DNA of 64,000 bases from Pacificoceanicola onchidii. GTDB lineage: Bacteria > Pseudomonadota > Alphaproteobacteria > Rhodobacterales > Rhodobacteraceae. Under the pieces are notes generated by a model. The model saw nothing but the letters and a program-made list of their open reading frames with translations, searched no databases and was not told where the DNA came from. Every line of letters begins with the position of its first letter. Within the stretch, counting starts at the first letter, position 1. The translations under genes and the position numbers were made by a program. Below, piece by piece: positions 41,791 to 50,936 of the stretch. The stretch lies in contig NZ_SRXY01000006.1 of assembly GCF_004804335.1 (NCBI RefSeq), positions 62,001-126,000 on the forward strand, written 5' to 3'.

Positions 41791-43968
41791 TCACGCGGTT
41801 TCGGTCAGGCGCTGCATGACCTGCGCAACCGTCTCAGTCGAGGCAATCGCGGCTGCGTTCAGCACCTTGGAGACCGTCGGCGCGGAGAGGCTGCCGGTGG
41901 CGCGCAGAACCTCGAAATCGAGATCATCGAAGAACCGCTCCTGAATGGCGCCAGCCCAGCGTCCGGCGAGCGCCATGCTGCTTGCGGTTTCCTCCGCGAT
42001 CATCACCCGGCCCGTTTTGGCAATCGAGGCTCCGATCAGATCCCAATCGATGCCATGCATGTCCGTGTTGCGCACGTCGATCACCTCGGCATCAATCCCG
42101 GTGTCCTTGGCCGCTTTGACAGAGGCCTCAACCATGGTCGACGTGGCCAGAACCGTGCAGGCCTCCCCGGCGCGCGTGATGTGCGCCTTGCCGAACGGGA
42201 TGCAGTAGTCGCGGTTGCCTTTGGGGACGAGGTGGGATTTTTGGTACAGGCCGGTGTGCTCGATGATCGCAACCGGATCATTGCAGCGCAGCGCCGCGTT
42301 CATCATGCCGATGTAGTCAAACGCATTGGTCGGCGAGAAGATCCGCCAGCCCGGAAAAAGATCGAACAGGGCCGACGGATCGCAGGAATGCTGAGAGCCA
42401 TACCCGGTATTCGGTGAGACCCGCACGCGCAGCACCATCGGCACCGGGAAATCACCACCGAACATATGCCGGACCTTCCCTGCCCCGTGCGCGATCTGGT
42501 CCGCGGCGGTAAAGCAGAAGTCTCCGAACATGATTTCCGCCACGGGGCGCAGCCCGTTCAGAGCGGCCCCCACCGCGACCCCGGTAAAGCCGTTTTCGGC
42601 AATCGGCATGGGCATGATCCGGTCCGGGAACGTGTCAATCACCCCTTTGGTCATGCCGCTGACGCCGCCGCGCATCTTGTGCACGTCTTCGCCGTACAGA
42701 ATGATCGTCGGATCGCGCTGCATGGCGCTGACCAGCACATCAGAGGCCGCAGCCACCAGTTTGACCTTTTCGGTCTCCATATCGGCCAGATCGGCGTGGT
42801 CGAGCGTCTGCGCATCGGTCAGCTCGCTCAGATCGCCCAGAATGCCGTAATCCACCGTCGCGGGATCGGGCCAGAGGCTTTCGCGGATCTGCATGGTGTT
42901 GCTGCCGGGTTTTGTCTCGGTCAGGTGTTCGGACGCTGTCAGCACGCTGCCGGAAACCATATCATTGATCCGGGCAAACTTTGCGTCGTCCAGCAGACCC
43001 ATCTCCCGCAGACGCGCCTCGGTGCACAGCACGCCGTCCTTGGCCCACCATTCGGCCTCTTCCTCCTTGGTGCGATACCCCAGATCGCTACCCAGCTTGT
43101 CGCTGGACTGGTGGAAGTGGCGGAAGACAATCGCTTCGACCACCACCGGGCCGCCGTCCTTGCGGATGATGTCGCGGGCCTCCTGCATCGCCATGTTCAC
43201 CGCAACGACGTCCATGCCGTCAACGCGGATGGACGGCACGCCGAGCATTGCCCCGCGCGAGGACAACCGGCTTTCGCGGGTGACTTCTTCCAACCGCGTG
43301 GACACGCCCATCATATTGTTTTCAATAAAGAAGATCGCGGGCACTTTATGCGCCCCGGCGATGTTGATCGCCTCATAGCTGGCACCGTTCTGCGTGGCGC
43401 CGTCCCCGAAGAACGCCACCGAGACAGTGTCGCGCCCGAGGATCTTGTCCGCCAGCGCATAGCCCGCCGCATGGGGCGGGTTGCCGCCGACGATCGCGGA
43501 TGTGCCCATGACCCCGGCCTCGGCAAAGCGCATGTGCATGGAGCCGCCGCGCCCGCCGCAATACCCCGGCTCAAGCCCCATGATTTCGGCCATGAAGCGG
43601 GAGACCGTGTCATTCATCGCGTCGGTGAAGTCATCGGTCAGCGGATCAAACCCGTCCGGCGTGACTGCCGTGATCAGCTTGAGCAGGACCTGGTGGTGCG
43701 CCCTGTGGGTGCCGTTCATGCTGTCGCTTGCGGTCAGGACCGACATCGCCCCGACCGCGCCGACTTCCTGTCCGATGCTGGCATGGGCAGGCCCGTGGAT
43801 CAGGCCAAGCTTGTCCAGTTCCAGCAGCTTTTCCTCGAACCGCCGCACGAGCATCATCTGGCAATACCATTGCACCAGCTTGCCCGGGTCCGCCGCCTTC
43901 CAGTCCTCCATGCCGGTTTCGATTTCGATCCAGAGGGTTTCGGGAGCCAGGTTTTTTCGCGTCGCCAT
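41791..43968 (-). CDS. Fused alpha/beta ThDP dehydrogenase E1 (acetoin/2-oxoacid dehydrogenase type)
   Basis: A 725-residue protein that joins the E1 alpha and beta chains. The alpha half (about 20-360) has PAHASIGQEVGAVG, THRAHH, GGRGGSMHMRF and the ThDP site GDGATQNGASYEAINIAGAHKVPAIFFIENN. The beta half (about 395-725) has DVLVSAMQRDPTIILYGEDVHKMRGGVSG, ENGFTGVAVGAALNGLRPVAEIMFGDF and DVIDVRNTDMHGIDWDLI. In the family it decarboxylates or cleaves a 2-oxo compound and passes an acyl group to the lipoyl E2. Fusion is the feature of one acetoin-dehydrogenase-like group (AcoA-AcoB). Last gene of the minus arm; E2 is 34 bases upstream and E3 is at 59945. Confidence 0.9.
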   Translation of the reverse strand: MATRKNLAPETLWIEIETGMEDWKAADPGKLVQWYCQMMLVRRFEEKLLELDKLGLIHGPAHASIGQEVGAVGAMSVLTASDSMNGTHRAHHQVLLKLITAVTPDGFDPLTDDFTDAMNDTVSRFMAEIMGLEPGYCGGRGGSMHMRFAEAGVMGTSAIVGGNPPHAAGYALADKILGRDTVSVAFFGDGATQNGASYEAINIAGAHKVPAIFFIENNMMGVSTRLEEVTRESRLSSRGAMLGVPSIRVDGMDVVAVNMAMQEARDIIRKDGGPVVVEAIVFRHFHQSSDKLGSDLGYRTKEEEAEWWAKDGVLCTEARLREMGLLDDAKFARINDMVSGSVLTASEHLTETKPGSNTMQIRESLWPDPATVDYGILGDLSELTDAQTLDHADLADMETEKVKLVAAASDVLVSAMQRDPTIILYGEDVHKMRGGVSGMTKGVIDTFPDRIMPMPIAENGFTGVAVGAALNGLRPVAEIMFGDFCFTAADQIAHGAGKVRHMFGGDFPVPMVLRVRVSPNTGYGSQHSCDPSALFDLFPGWRIFSPTNAFDYIGMMNAALRCNDPVAIIEHTGLYQKSHLVPKGNRDYCIPFGKAHITRAGEACTVLATSTMVEASVKAAKDTGIDAEVIDVRNTDMHGIDWDLIGASIAKTGRVMIAEETASSMALAGRWAGAIQERFFDDLDFEVLRATGSLSAPTVSKVLNAAAIASTETVAQVMQRLTETA

Positions 43969-44002
43969 GTGTCTGTCCTTCGTATCACGTATGTCTTTGA
44001 GG

Positions 44003-45307
44003 TCAGGCGCTGCGCCGGACTTCTTCGAGAATGCGCAGCGCGTCCCGGCGATGCTCGAAATGTGGCATGTGCCCGCAATTGTCCCACAGGTGCAGGGCTG
44101 CGTTGCCGGGCAGGTTTTGCGCGGCGCTGGCAGGCAGGATCCGGTCCTGACGCCCGTAGATGACCCGAAGCGGGCCGAGATAGCCCGCCAGATCGCGCGT
44201 CACGTTGAAACGCTGGGTTCCGTCGGGCAGGAAAGTCTGGGCAAAGCTTTGCAAAGCCGCCATTTTCTCTGCCGTCGCCCGCCCGGCCATCGACCGCTCC
44301 AGGAACGCCTCGGTGATCAGGCTAGGATCGACAACCAGTTGTTCGAGCCAGGGCCGCAGCGCCTCCCTGCTTTGGGAGCGCAGCATGGCGGCCACAAAGG
44401 CGTGGTTGATTTCCGGGGACAAACCGGCAGGCGCAAAGAGGCACAAGGCCCGGATGCGCAGCACGCCCCGGCTCGCCAGTCGTGCCGCCACGGCCCCACC
44501 AAACGAATGCGCCGCAAGGGTCACCTCGCGCACGCCTTCGGCGAGCAGCGTCGCCTCGACACGGGCCGCGATGGCGTCCAGATCGGCCGGTGTCTCGCCA
44601 TCGGATGCGCCGTGGCACGGCAGGTCAAGCGCAATGGCCGGGAAGTCGTAGCGCGCCCCGGACAGCAACCCGCCCCAGATCGCCACATCCGCGCCAAAAC
44701 CATGCAGGAAAGCCACCGGCTCGCCCGTGCCTTTCTGATACCAGACCGCGTTGAGACGGGCCGCGTCAGGCGCCATTGTAGGGGTGGTGGTCGGGGAACT
44801 GGCCGTCAGCGGAGCCGCCACCGGAGCCGCCAGTGCTGCCAGCACGTCGCGCTTTTGCACGCGCCCGTTCGGGCCGGTCCCCGCAAGCCCGGTCAGGGAA
44901 AGCCCGTTGTCCCGCGCGATGCGCCGCGCCAGAGGGGTCGATTTGATCTTGCCGGAAGGCGCAGGCTGAGGCGCGTTTTCTGCGGCCTTCGCAACGGGCG
45001 CCGCCGCTTCCTGAAGGTCCGCCACAGGGGCCGCTGCGGCCGGAGCCGAGGCCTCGGTCTCCATGTCTTCACGCGTCTCATAGATCGTTGCCACGACCCC
45101 ACCGACATCAATTTCCTCTCCGGTTTCAAACAGCTGGCCGATGTACCCGTCCGCAGGACTGTCCACTTCGACCGTGGCCTTGTCGTCCTCCACTTCGAAC
45201 AGGATGTCCCCGATGGAAACCTTGTCTCCCGCGGACACATTCCAGTTCGAGATTTCCCCGCTGGTCTTTTCCAGGCTGGCCTTGGGGAAGGTGACTGACG
45301 TTGGCAT
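44003..45307 (-). CDS. AcoC-like dihydrolipoyl acyltransferase with alpha/beta-hydrolase domain
   Basis: A 434-residue E2 of acetoin-dehydrogenase type. The lipoyl domain (about 1-80) has Lys43 in EDDKATVEVDSPADGYI. A linker of Ala and Glu leads to a peripheral-subunit-binding domain (about 122-158, PLARRIARDNGLSLTGLAGTGPNGRVQKRDVL). The C-terminal part (about 175-434) is an alpha/beta hydrolase and not the usual chloramphenicol-acetyltransferase-like catalytic core: nucleophile in AAHSFGGAVAARL and the His of DNCGHMPHFE. AcoC proteins share this layout. GAGGAG precedes the ATG. Confidence 0.9.
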   Translation of the reverse strand: MPTSVTFPKASLEKTSGEISNWNVSAGDKVSIGDILFEVEDDKATVEVDSPADGYIGQLFETGEEIDVGGVVATIYETREDMETEASAPAAAAPVADLQEAAAPVAKAAENAPQPAPSGKIKSTPLARRIARDNGLSLTGLAGTGPNGRVQKRDVLAALAAPVAAPLTASSPTTTPTMAPDAARLNAVWYQKGTGEPVAFLHGFGADVAIWGGLLSGARYDFPAIALDLPCHGASDGETPADLDAIAARVEATLLAEGVREVTLAAHSFGGAVAARLASRGVLRIRALCLFAPAGLSPEINHAFVAAMLRSQSREALRPWLEQLVVDPSLITEAFLERSMAGRATAEKMAALQSFAQTFLPDGTQRFNVTRDLAGYLGPLRVIYGRQDRILPASAAQNLPGNAALHLWDNCGHMPHFEHRRDALRILEEVRRSA

Positions 45308-45331
45308 TACAAAGTTCTCCTCAAGAAAAGC

Positions 45332-46054
45332 TCATCCATTTATGACGCCGCCATCGATGTTCAGCACCTGACCGGTGATGTAGGAGGCGTCCTCGGACAG
45401 AAGGAAGGACACGGCTCCGGCCATTTCAGCGGGCTGCCCGAACCGGCCGAGCGGAATTGAGGCCAGCAGGGCCTCCTTGCCGCGCGCCTCGACCACCGGG
45501 GCGACCATCTTGCTGTCGATGATACCCGGCGCGATGGCATTGGCCCGGATCCCCTGTGGCCCGAGCCGCCGCGACAATGCGCGGGTCAGGCCGACAATGG
45601 CGCCTTTGGCCATCGAATACGAAACCTGATCCACGTTGCCGCGGTTGAATCCCAAAGAGGACGCAAAGACAAAGGCCGCCCCGCTTTGCATCCGGGGCAA
45701 GACCGCCGTGACCAGATCGTAGGCGTTTGTTGCGTTGTTCTGCAGCGTATCATCATAGGTGTCGCGGCTTTGCGCTGTCAGATCGTGACTGACAAAAATT
45801 CCGGCCATGTGCACAAGACCGTCAATCCCCGCCCCTGCCCCGTCGATTGCCGCCGCGCAATCCGCCGGACTGGTCAGGCGGCTTTCGCAGAAGGTAGTAT
45901 CGGGGGGAAGCTGAGAGGCGCGCTCCGCAAGTCGGCCCGCATCGATATCAACAAGGTGCAGGCCCCAGCCGTCATGGGCAAGGCGATTTGCGATGCAGGT
46001 GCCGATCATGCCGGTTGCCCCGGTTATCACGACACGCTTTTTCCCTGTGCTCAT
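45332..46054 (-). CDS. Short-chain dehydrogenase/reductase at the head of the E1/E2 operon
   Basis: A 240-residue classical SDR: TGATGMIGTCIANRLAHDGWGLHLVDID, Ser in VFASSLGFNRGN, YSMAKGAIVGLTRALSRRLGPQGIRANAIAPGII with the YxxxK pair, and SFLLSEDASYITGQVLNIDGGV at the C-terminus. It is the first gene of the minus arm, 24 bases upstream of E2. It could oxidise a hydroxyl compound to the ketone cleaved by the ThDP enzymes, as diol dehydrogenases do before acetoin cleavage. Substrate unknown. Confidence 0.87.
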   Translation of the reverse strand: MSTGKKRVVITGATGMIGTCIANRLAHDGWGLHLVDIDAGRLAERASQLPPDTTFCESRLTSPADCAAAIDGAGAGIDGLVHMAGIFVSHDLTAQSRDTYDDTLQNNATNAYDLVTAVLPRMQSGAAFVFASSLGFNRGNVDQVSYSMAKGAIVGLTRALSRRLGPQGIRANAIAPGIIDSKMVAPVVEARGKEALLASIPLGRFGQPAEMAGAVSFLLSEDASYITGQVLNIDGGVING

Positions 46055-46155
46055 AGCTCCCCCTGTTGCGCTGGCCTGCGCCGCAAACCCGACACTCGAT
46101 GAAATCAGGTCGGATACTGTCCGCGTGTCTCGACCTTAAGCCGAGTCAAGATACT

Positions 46156-46172
46156 GCTAGACGTTTAGACGT
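46156..46172. promoter_or_regulatory. HutC-type half-sites CTAGACGTTTAGACG (site A)
   Basis: ACGTTTAGACGT (46161-46172) preceded by GCTAGACG. The core GTTTAGAC differs by one base from the GTCTAGAC in the regulator promoter. It lies about 105 bases upstream of the SDR start at 46054. Confidence 0.55.
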
Positions 46173-46274
46173 ATGGATCACGCCCTGTCAACTCCCATCG
46201 AAGACCCGCCCGTCCGCCCTGGACGCGCCCGCCTCTGAAGGGAATCACTTGACAGAGGCACTCAAATCCTAAAG

Positions 46275-46282
46275 GTTTAGAC
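46275..46282. promoter_or_regulatory. HutC-type core GTTTAGAC (site B)
   Basis: GTTTAGAC within GGTTTAGACATCTAGC (46274-46289), 44 bases before the tctC-like start at 46326. Identical to the core of site A. A further CTAGAGAC follows at 46306-46313. Confidence 0.55.
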
Positions 46283-46325
46283 ATCTAGCACTTTATACAT
46301 GCACGCTAGAGACCGGGAGGATATG

Positions 46326-47294
46326 ATGAACACACTGACCAAATACGCCCTTGCGGGGCTGACAGCGCTGGGACTCGGCGCCGGGGCCGCACTGGCGGAT
46401 TACCCAGAAAAACCGATCAACGTGGTTGTGTCCTTTGCCGCTGGCGGCAATGCGGACATTGTGGCCCGGATCAACGCAGAAACCCTGAGCGCCGAGCTGG
46501 GCGTTCCGGTCAACGTGATCAACAAGCCCGGCGGAGCACATATTCCCGCCGTCATGAGCGTGCTCGAAGCCCCGGCAGACGGCTACACGATCTTCAACTG
46601 GTCACCGCCGAGCATGATGGTTGTGCCGTTGACGCGGAAGGTCCCCTACTCGCCGATGGACGATTTCACCCCGCTGTTCGCTGGGATTTCCGCCTCGAAC
46701 GCGCTCTACGTCCGCGCGGACAGCCCTTACACCACCTTCGAAGAGTTCCTCGAAGGCGCAAAGGCCAACAAGCTGGCCATGGGGGTCAACAACCTCGGCG
46801 CGCCGCCGAACCTGAGCGCGGTGCAGCTGGCAACGGAATTTGGCCTTGAGTTCAAGACCATCGCCCTGAAAACCGTCCCGGCCACCCTGACCGGCCTGAT
46901 CGGTGGTCAGGTAGACGTGGCCGTGGGCCAGGTGGCGTCGATCCACCAGTTCAAGGACGAAGTCCGCCCGCTGATTATTCTGGACAACAACCGCCAGCCG
47001 TTCTTTGAAAAAGACCTGCCGGGCATTCGCACCGTGGGTGAAGCGGTGCCGGGCAAGCAAGCCGGTGTCTGGGTTCATGGCGGATTCGCGGTCAAGGCCG
47101 GCACCCCGGATGAGGTTGTCGACGTGCTGCTCAAGGCAACCGAAGCGATCAACAGCGAAGAGACGCGCGCGAAACTGCCGGCCTCCGTGGGATGGAACTG
47201 GGTTCACGGTCCCGATGACGTCAAGGCGCTGTTCCAGACCGGGATTGATCTCTACTCGCCGATCCTCGACGGGCTGGGGCTTCTGAAGAAGTGA
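46326..47294 (+). CDS. Tripartite tricarboxylate transporter binding protein (TctC family)
   Basis: The product has 322 residues from ATG 46326 (ATG 46323 is adjacent; GGGAGG upstream). Signal peptide MNTLTKYALAGLTALGLGAGAALA, then the Bug/TctC pattern YPEKPINVVVSFAAGGNADIVARI, VINKPGGAHIPAVMSV and VVDVLLKATEAINSEETRAKL. TctC proteins bind carboxylated metabolites and present them to the TctAB membrane part. It is the first gene of the plus arm, followed by a hairpin and TctB/TctA genes. Confidence 0.92.
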   Translation: MNTLTKYALAGLTALGLGAGAALADYPEKPINVVVSFAAGGNADIVARINAETLSAELGVPVNVINKPGGAHIPAVMSVLEAPADGYTIFNWSPPSMMVVPLTRKVPYSPMDDFTPLFAGISASNALYVRADSPYTTFEEFLEGAKANKLAMGVNNLGAPPNLSAVQLATEFGLEFKTIALKTVPATLTGLIGGQVDVAVGQVASIHQFKDEVRPLIILDNNRQPFFEKDLPGIRTVGEAVPGKQAGVWVHGGFAVKAGTPDEVVDVLLKATEAINSEETRAKLPASVGWNWVHGPDDVKALFQTGIDLYSPILDGLGLLKK

Positions 47295-47303
47295 CGCTCT
47301 CTC

Positions 47304-47338
47304 GCCGATGCTGCGGACAAACCGTTTGCGGCATCGGC
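47304..47338 (+). terminator. Intercistronic hairpin after the tctC-like gene
   Basis: GCCGATGC (47304-47311) pairs with GCATCGGC (47331-47338) around a 19-base loop, just past the binding-protein stop. Probably limits transcription into the membrane-subunit genes so that the binding protein is in excess. Confidence 0.55.
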
Positions 47339-47378
47339 CCACATTTCCCTTTTTCGAAACAAAGCGCGGAGAGATCAA

Positions 47379-47837
47379 ATGCTGTCTCAGCGGTGGTCGA
47401 ACATCGTCTTTGCCATTCTCATCCTGATCGGAGCGGCGTGGTTTGCCTGGGTTGCCCAGGGGTTTGAAGCTGCTGGCCTTCTGGCCTCATCCGGCCTGCC
47501 CTCCAAGTTTTTCCCGCAACTTCTGCTGGCCGGAATGGCGATCTGCGCGGTGATCGTGCTGGTTGTCTACCTTGTGAAAGGGGCCGCCGGTAAAAACGAG
47601 GACACCCACGTTTACGGATCCGGCGCTGCCGCTCTGCGCGGGCTCTCCACTCTGGTGGCAGTGGTCGCTGGCTATTTCATCTGGCGCACCTGGGGGTTCG
47701 AGGTGATGGCGGTTTTCATTGGCCCGGCCACCCTTCTGACCATGGGCGAGCGTAACCCGGTGATCTACGGCATCGTGCTTGCGCTCGCGGGCGGGGTCTA
47801 CCTCGTCTTCACCCAGCTTTTGGGGACACAATTCTGA
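47379..47837 (+). CDS. TctB-family small membrane subunit
   Basis: A 152-residue protein with four predicted helices, typical of TctB (helices near 5-25, 40-62, 82-100, 120-145). Low-similarity family recognised from size, topology and its place between TctC and TctA. GGAGAGATCAA precedes the ATG, and its end overlaps TctA by one base. Confidence 0.85.
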   Translation: MLSQRWSNIVFAILILIGAAWFAWVAQGFEAAGLLASSGLPSKFFPQLLLAGMAICAVIVLVVYLVKGAAGKNEDTHVYGSGAAALRGLSTLVAVVAGYFIWRTWGFEVMAVFIGPATLLTMGERNPVIYGIVLALAGGVYLVFTQLLGTQF

Positions 47838-49345
47838 TGTTTGATCTTGCTGCAATCGGGACGGCCTTTGTCAATCTGGCGGACCCATTCACCTTTCTGA
47901 TGCTGGTGCTTGGCATCGTCCTTGGCCTTGTGATCGGGATCCTGCCGGGTCTTGGCCCGCCCATCGCCATTGCGCTGGCCCTGCCTTTCACGTTCTACAT
48001 GGAACCCGTGCCATCGCTTGTCCTGCTACTGGCGATCTACAATGCGGCGATTTATGGCGGCTCGATCTCTGCCGTTGCCGTGGGGATCCCCGGCACTGGC
48101 GCGGCTATTGCGACGGTCATGGACGGCAACGCCATGTTCAAGAATGGCCGCGGCGGCGAAGCGCTTGGCCTGTCGCTGACCGGCTCGATCATCGGCGGTT
48201 TGATCAGCGTCCTTTGCCTGACCTTCATCGCGCCGGTTCTGGCCACGGTGGCAATCAAGTTCGGCCCGCGCGAGTTCCTGGCCATCTCGATCTTTGGCCT
48301 TGTGGTTGTGGTCCGCGTCGCCGGGGCAAGCCTGTCCAAGGGCCTCTTGATGGGCGGTCTGGGCATCTTCCTGACCACCTGGGGCCTCGATGAGCTGAAC
48401 GGCGCGGAGCGCTACACCTTTGGCTCGTACCATCTCTATGAAGGCATCCCGCTTGTGCCTTTCCTTGTCGGTCTGTTTGCGGTGTCCGAAGTGCTGATCG
48501 GGGCGGAAAAGGCGCTGGACAAGGTTCGCTTTGATCAGACCAGCCTGCGGGTCAACCTGCCGGGCATGAAGACCCTGTCGCGGCTCAAGGGCAACCTGAT
48601 GCGCTCGTCTCTGATCGGGACAATCATCGGCATCATTCCCGGCGAAGGGGCCGCAGTGGCTGCGTTCTTTGCCTATTCCGAGGAAAAGCGCCGTTCCAAG
48701 ACGCCCGAGAAGTTCGGCACCGGCATTCCCGACGGCATCGTCGCGCCGGAGACCGCCAACAACGCCACCGTGGGCGGGGCGCTGATCCCGACGCTGACGC
48801 TTGGCGTGCCGGGCAGCCCGGCGGCGGCGGTTCTTCTGGGGGCCTTCCTGATCCAGGGGCTGGCACCGGGGCCGACGCTGTTTGACGAACGCCCGGACAT
48901 CATGTTCTCGCTGTTCCTTGGCCTGTTCCTGATCAATATCCTGCTGCTCTTCATCGGCCTCGTCGCCATCCGCTTTGCGGCAAAGCTGATCCTTGTGCCG
49001 ATGACGGTGATCGTGCCGACCGTGCTGCTGCTGTCTGTCACCGGGATCTACGCGGTCTCCAACAGCCTGTTCAACGTCGGCGTGCTGCTGGGCGCGGGCC
49101 TTCTGGGCTACGTGGTGCGCAAGCTGGGCTATTCCATCGCGCCGCTGTCGATCGGCTTTGTGCTGGGCCACATCCTTGAGAACTCCCTGCGCCAGTCGAT
49201 CACCATCGCGGACGGCAGCGTGGCCGAGTTCTTCAATACGCCGATTGGCCTTGGCATCTATGCCGCGCTGATCCTGACAATCCTCTGGGGGCCGATTTCC
49301 GACTGGCTCAAGAGCCGCAACGCCGGAAAGGTGGAGGACGCATGA
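47837..49345 (+). CDS. TctA-family large membrane subunit of a tripartite transporter
   Basis: A 502-residue protein of about twelve helices with the TctA family hallmarks LGIVLGLVIGILPGLGPPIAIALALPFTF, AAIYGGSISAVAVGIPGTGAAIATVMDG and GIPDGIVAPETANNATVGGALIPTLTLGVPGSPAAAVLLGAF. With the previous two genes it forms a full TTT importer, expected to be Na+ or H+ coupled. Its stop overlaps the sulfatase ATG by four bases, which ties the importer to the sulfatase. Confidence 0.95.
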   Translation: MFDLAAIGTAFVNLADPFTFLMLVLGIVLGLVIGILPGLGPPIAIALALPFTFYMEPVPSLVLLLAIYNAAIYGGSISAVAVGIPGTGAAIATVMDGNAMFKNGRGGEALGLSLTGSIIGGLISVLCLTFIAPVLATVAIKFGPREFLAISIFGLVVVVRVAGASLSKGLLMGGLGIFLTTWGLDELNGAERYTFGSYHLYEGIPLVPFLVGLFAVSEVLIGAEKALDKVRFDQTSLRVNLPGMKTLSRLKGNLMRSSLIGTIIGIIPGEGAAVAAFFAYSEEKRRSKTPEKFGTGIPDGIVAPETANNATVGGALIPTLTLGVPGSPAAAVLLGAFLIQGLAPGPTLFDERPDIMFSLFLGLFLINILLLFIGLVAIRFAAKLILVPMTVIVPTVLLLSVTGIYAVSNSLFNVGVLLGAGLLGYVVRKLGYSIAPLSIGFVLGHILENSLRQSITIADGSVAEFFNTPIGLGIYAALILTILWGPISDWLKSRNAGKVEDA

Positions 49346-50835
49346 GCAAGCAACCGAACATCCTGCTGATCTATGCCGATCAGATGCGGTATGACGCCAT
49401 GGGCTGCGCTGGCAACCCGGTGATCAAGACACCGCAGATTGACCGGCTGGCGGCGGAAGGCGTGCAGTTCACCGAGGCCTACACCTCCTATCCGATCTGC
49501 TGCCCGTTCCGGGCCTCGGTCATGACCGGCAAATATGCCCAAGGTCACGGCATGATCCAGAACCACTTCCCGCTGCGCGGCGATCAGGTGTTTCTGGGCG
49601 ATCTGATGAAACAGGCGGGGTATCGCACCGGCTACATCGGCAAATGGCATCTCGAAGGCGGCCCGAAGCCCGGATTTGTCCCGCCGGAGCGGCGCTTTGG
49701 CTGGGATCATTTCATCGGCTTCAACCGTGGCCATGATTACCTGTCGTCGATCTACTACGATGATGCCGGACAGGCGTATCATTCCAAGCGGTATGAGCCG
49801 GACTACCAGACCGACCAGTTGATGGAGTTCATCGCCAGCGCCTCGAATGCGGAGGATGGCAAACCCTGGATCGGCTATGTCAGCTACGGCCCGCCGCATT
49901 TCCCGATGGACATGCCGGAGTATCTGAAAGGGATCTACAGCCCCGATGAGGTCCCCCTGCCCCCCGGCGTGCCGGACATGGCGCTTCAACGCCGGTTCCA
50001 GAGGGTGCGCAACGAGGTCTGGTGCGGCGGCGATCCGAGGTCCGGCCATACCAGCCACGCGCGCAATGACACCATCCCGAAAGGCGAGCCGGAAACCGAA
50101 GAGGACATCCGCCGCTTCATCGCCGAATACTACGGCATGATCCACAACATCGACTGGAACCTCGGGCGGATCCTGAACGAACTGGACCGGCAAGGTGTGG
50201 CGGACGACACCGTGGTGATGTTCTTCTCCGACCATGGCGACATGTGCGGCCAGCACGGCCATTATTGCGGGATCAAGAACCAGGCCTACCGTTCGGCCAT
50301 GCATGTGCCCTTCATCGTGCGCTACCCGGCGCGGTTCAAACCGCAGAAAACCGGCGCGATGGTGGATGTCGGCCCCGACATGATGCCGACGCTTCTGGAT
50401 CTGGTTGGCGCGGACATACCCGAAGACATCCATGGCGAAAGCTATCTGCCGGTGCTGGATGGCGCGGCGGAGGAGGCGCGGGATGCGATCTGGTATCAGG
50501 TCTTTACCCAGACCGGCGGCAACCCGCATGAGTTCGCCCCCTTTGGTGAGCGCGGCATCCGCACCAAGGACTGGCTTTACATGCGCCACAAAGACAAGCG
50601 GGTTCTGCTGTTTGACGAACGCGCCGACCGCGACGAGCAGAACAACCTTGTGGGTGATCCGGCCTATGCCGCTTTGATGGACGATTTCGACGCCCGGATC
50701 GACGCGCATATGCAGGCAACCGGCGACGATTGGGAGATGGCCGCGGAGTTTCCGCCGCCCGATTGGGTCACGCACGCCCAGGCAAAGGAAAACCTCGAAA
50801 AGGTGCTTTTGCCAAGTGCGATCGAGGTCCCCTGA
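49342..50835 (+). CDS. Cytoplasmic type I sulfatase
   Basis: A 497-residue alkaline-phosphatase-superfamily sulfatase. Metal residues include Asp13 of ILLIYADQMR, and the formylglycine motif CCPFR (Cys53, C-x-P-x-R) is intact, so activity needs a formylglycine-generating enzyme, which is not encoded nearby. Further features are GYIGKWHL, PHFPMDMPEY and FFSDHGDMCGQHGHYCGIKNQAYRSAMHVPFIVRYP. There is no signal peptide, so it acts in the cytoplasm on an imported sulfate ester, in agreement with its overlap with the TctA gene. The bond split is O-sulfate; a sulfonate would need another enzyme. Confidence 0.9.
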   Translation: MSKQPNILLIYADQMRYDAMGCAGNPVIKTPQIDRLAAEGVQFTEAYTSYPICCPFRASVMTGKYAQGHGMIQNHFPLRGDQVFLGDLMKQAGYRTGYIGKWHLEGGPKPGFVPPERRFGWDHFIGFNRGHDYLSSIYYDDAGQAYHSKRYEPDYQTDQLMEFIASASNAEDGKPWIGYVSYGPPHFPMDMPEYLKGIYSPDEVPLPPGVPDMALQRRFQRVRNEVWCGGDPRSGHTSHARNDTIPKGEPETEEDIRRFIAEYYGMIHNIDWNLGRILNELDRQGVADDTVVMFFSDHGDMCGQHGHYCGIKNQAYRSAMHVPFIVRYPARFKPQKTGAMVDVGPDMMPTLLDLVGADIPEDIHGESYLPVLDGAAEEARDAIWYQVFTQTGGNPHEFAPFGERGIRTKDWLYMRHKDKRVLLFDERADRDEQNNLVGDPAYAALMDDFDARIDAHMQATGDDWEMAAEFPPPDWVTHAQAKENLEKVLLPSAIEVP

Positions 50836-50936
50836 AGGGAACCTCTTCGACAACACACAGGCTGTGACCCGGCGGCGCCCCTGTCGTCCGGGACCGGGGA
50901 AGATCTGTCTGCGCGACGGCGCGCAAGGAGAAAAGA

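Noticed and set aside
41791-45307. Simple acetoin catabolic operon
   Set aside because: E1 and E2 are of acetoin-dehydrogenase type, but the cluster's sulfatase, TTT importer, transketolase and enolase-superfamily genes do not belong to acetoin use. The acetoin-type label is kept for family only.
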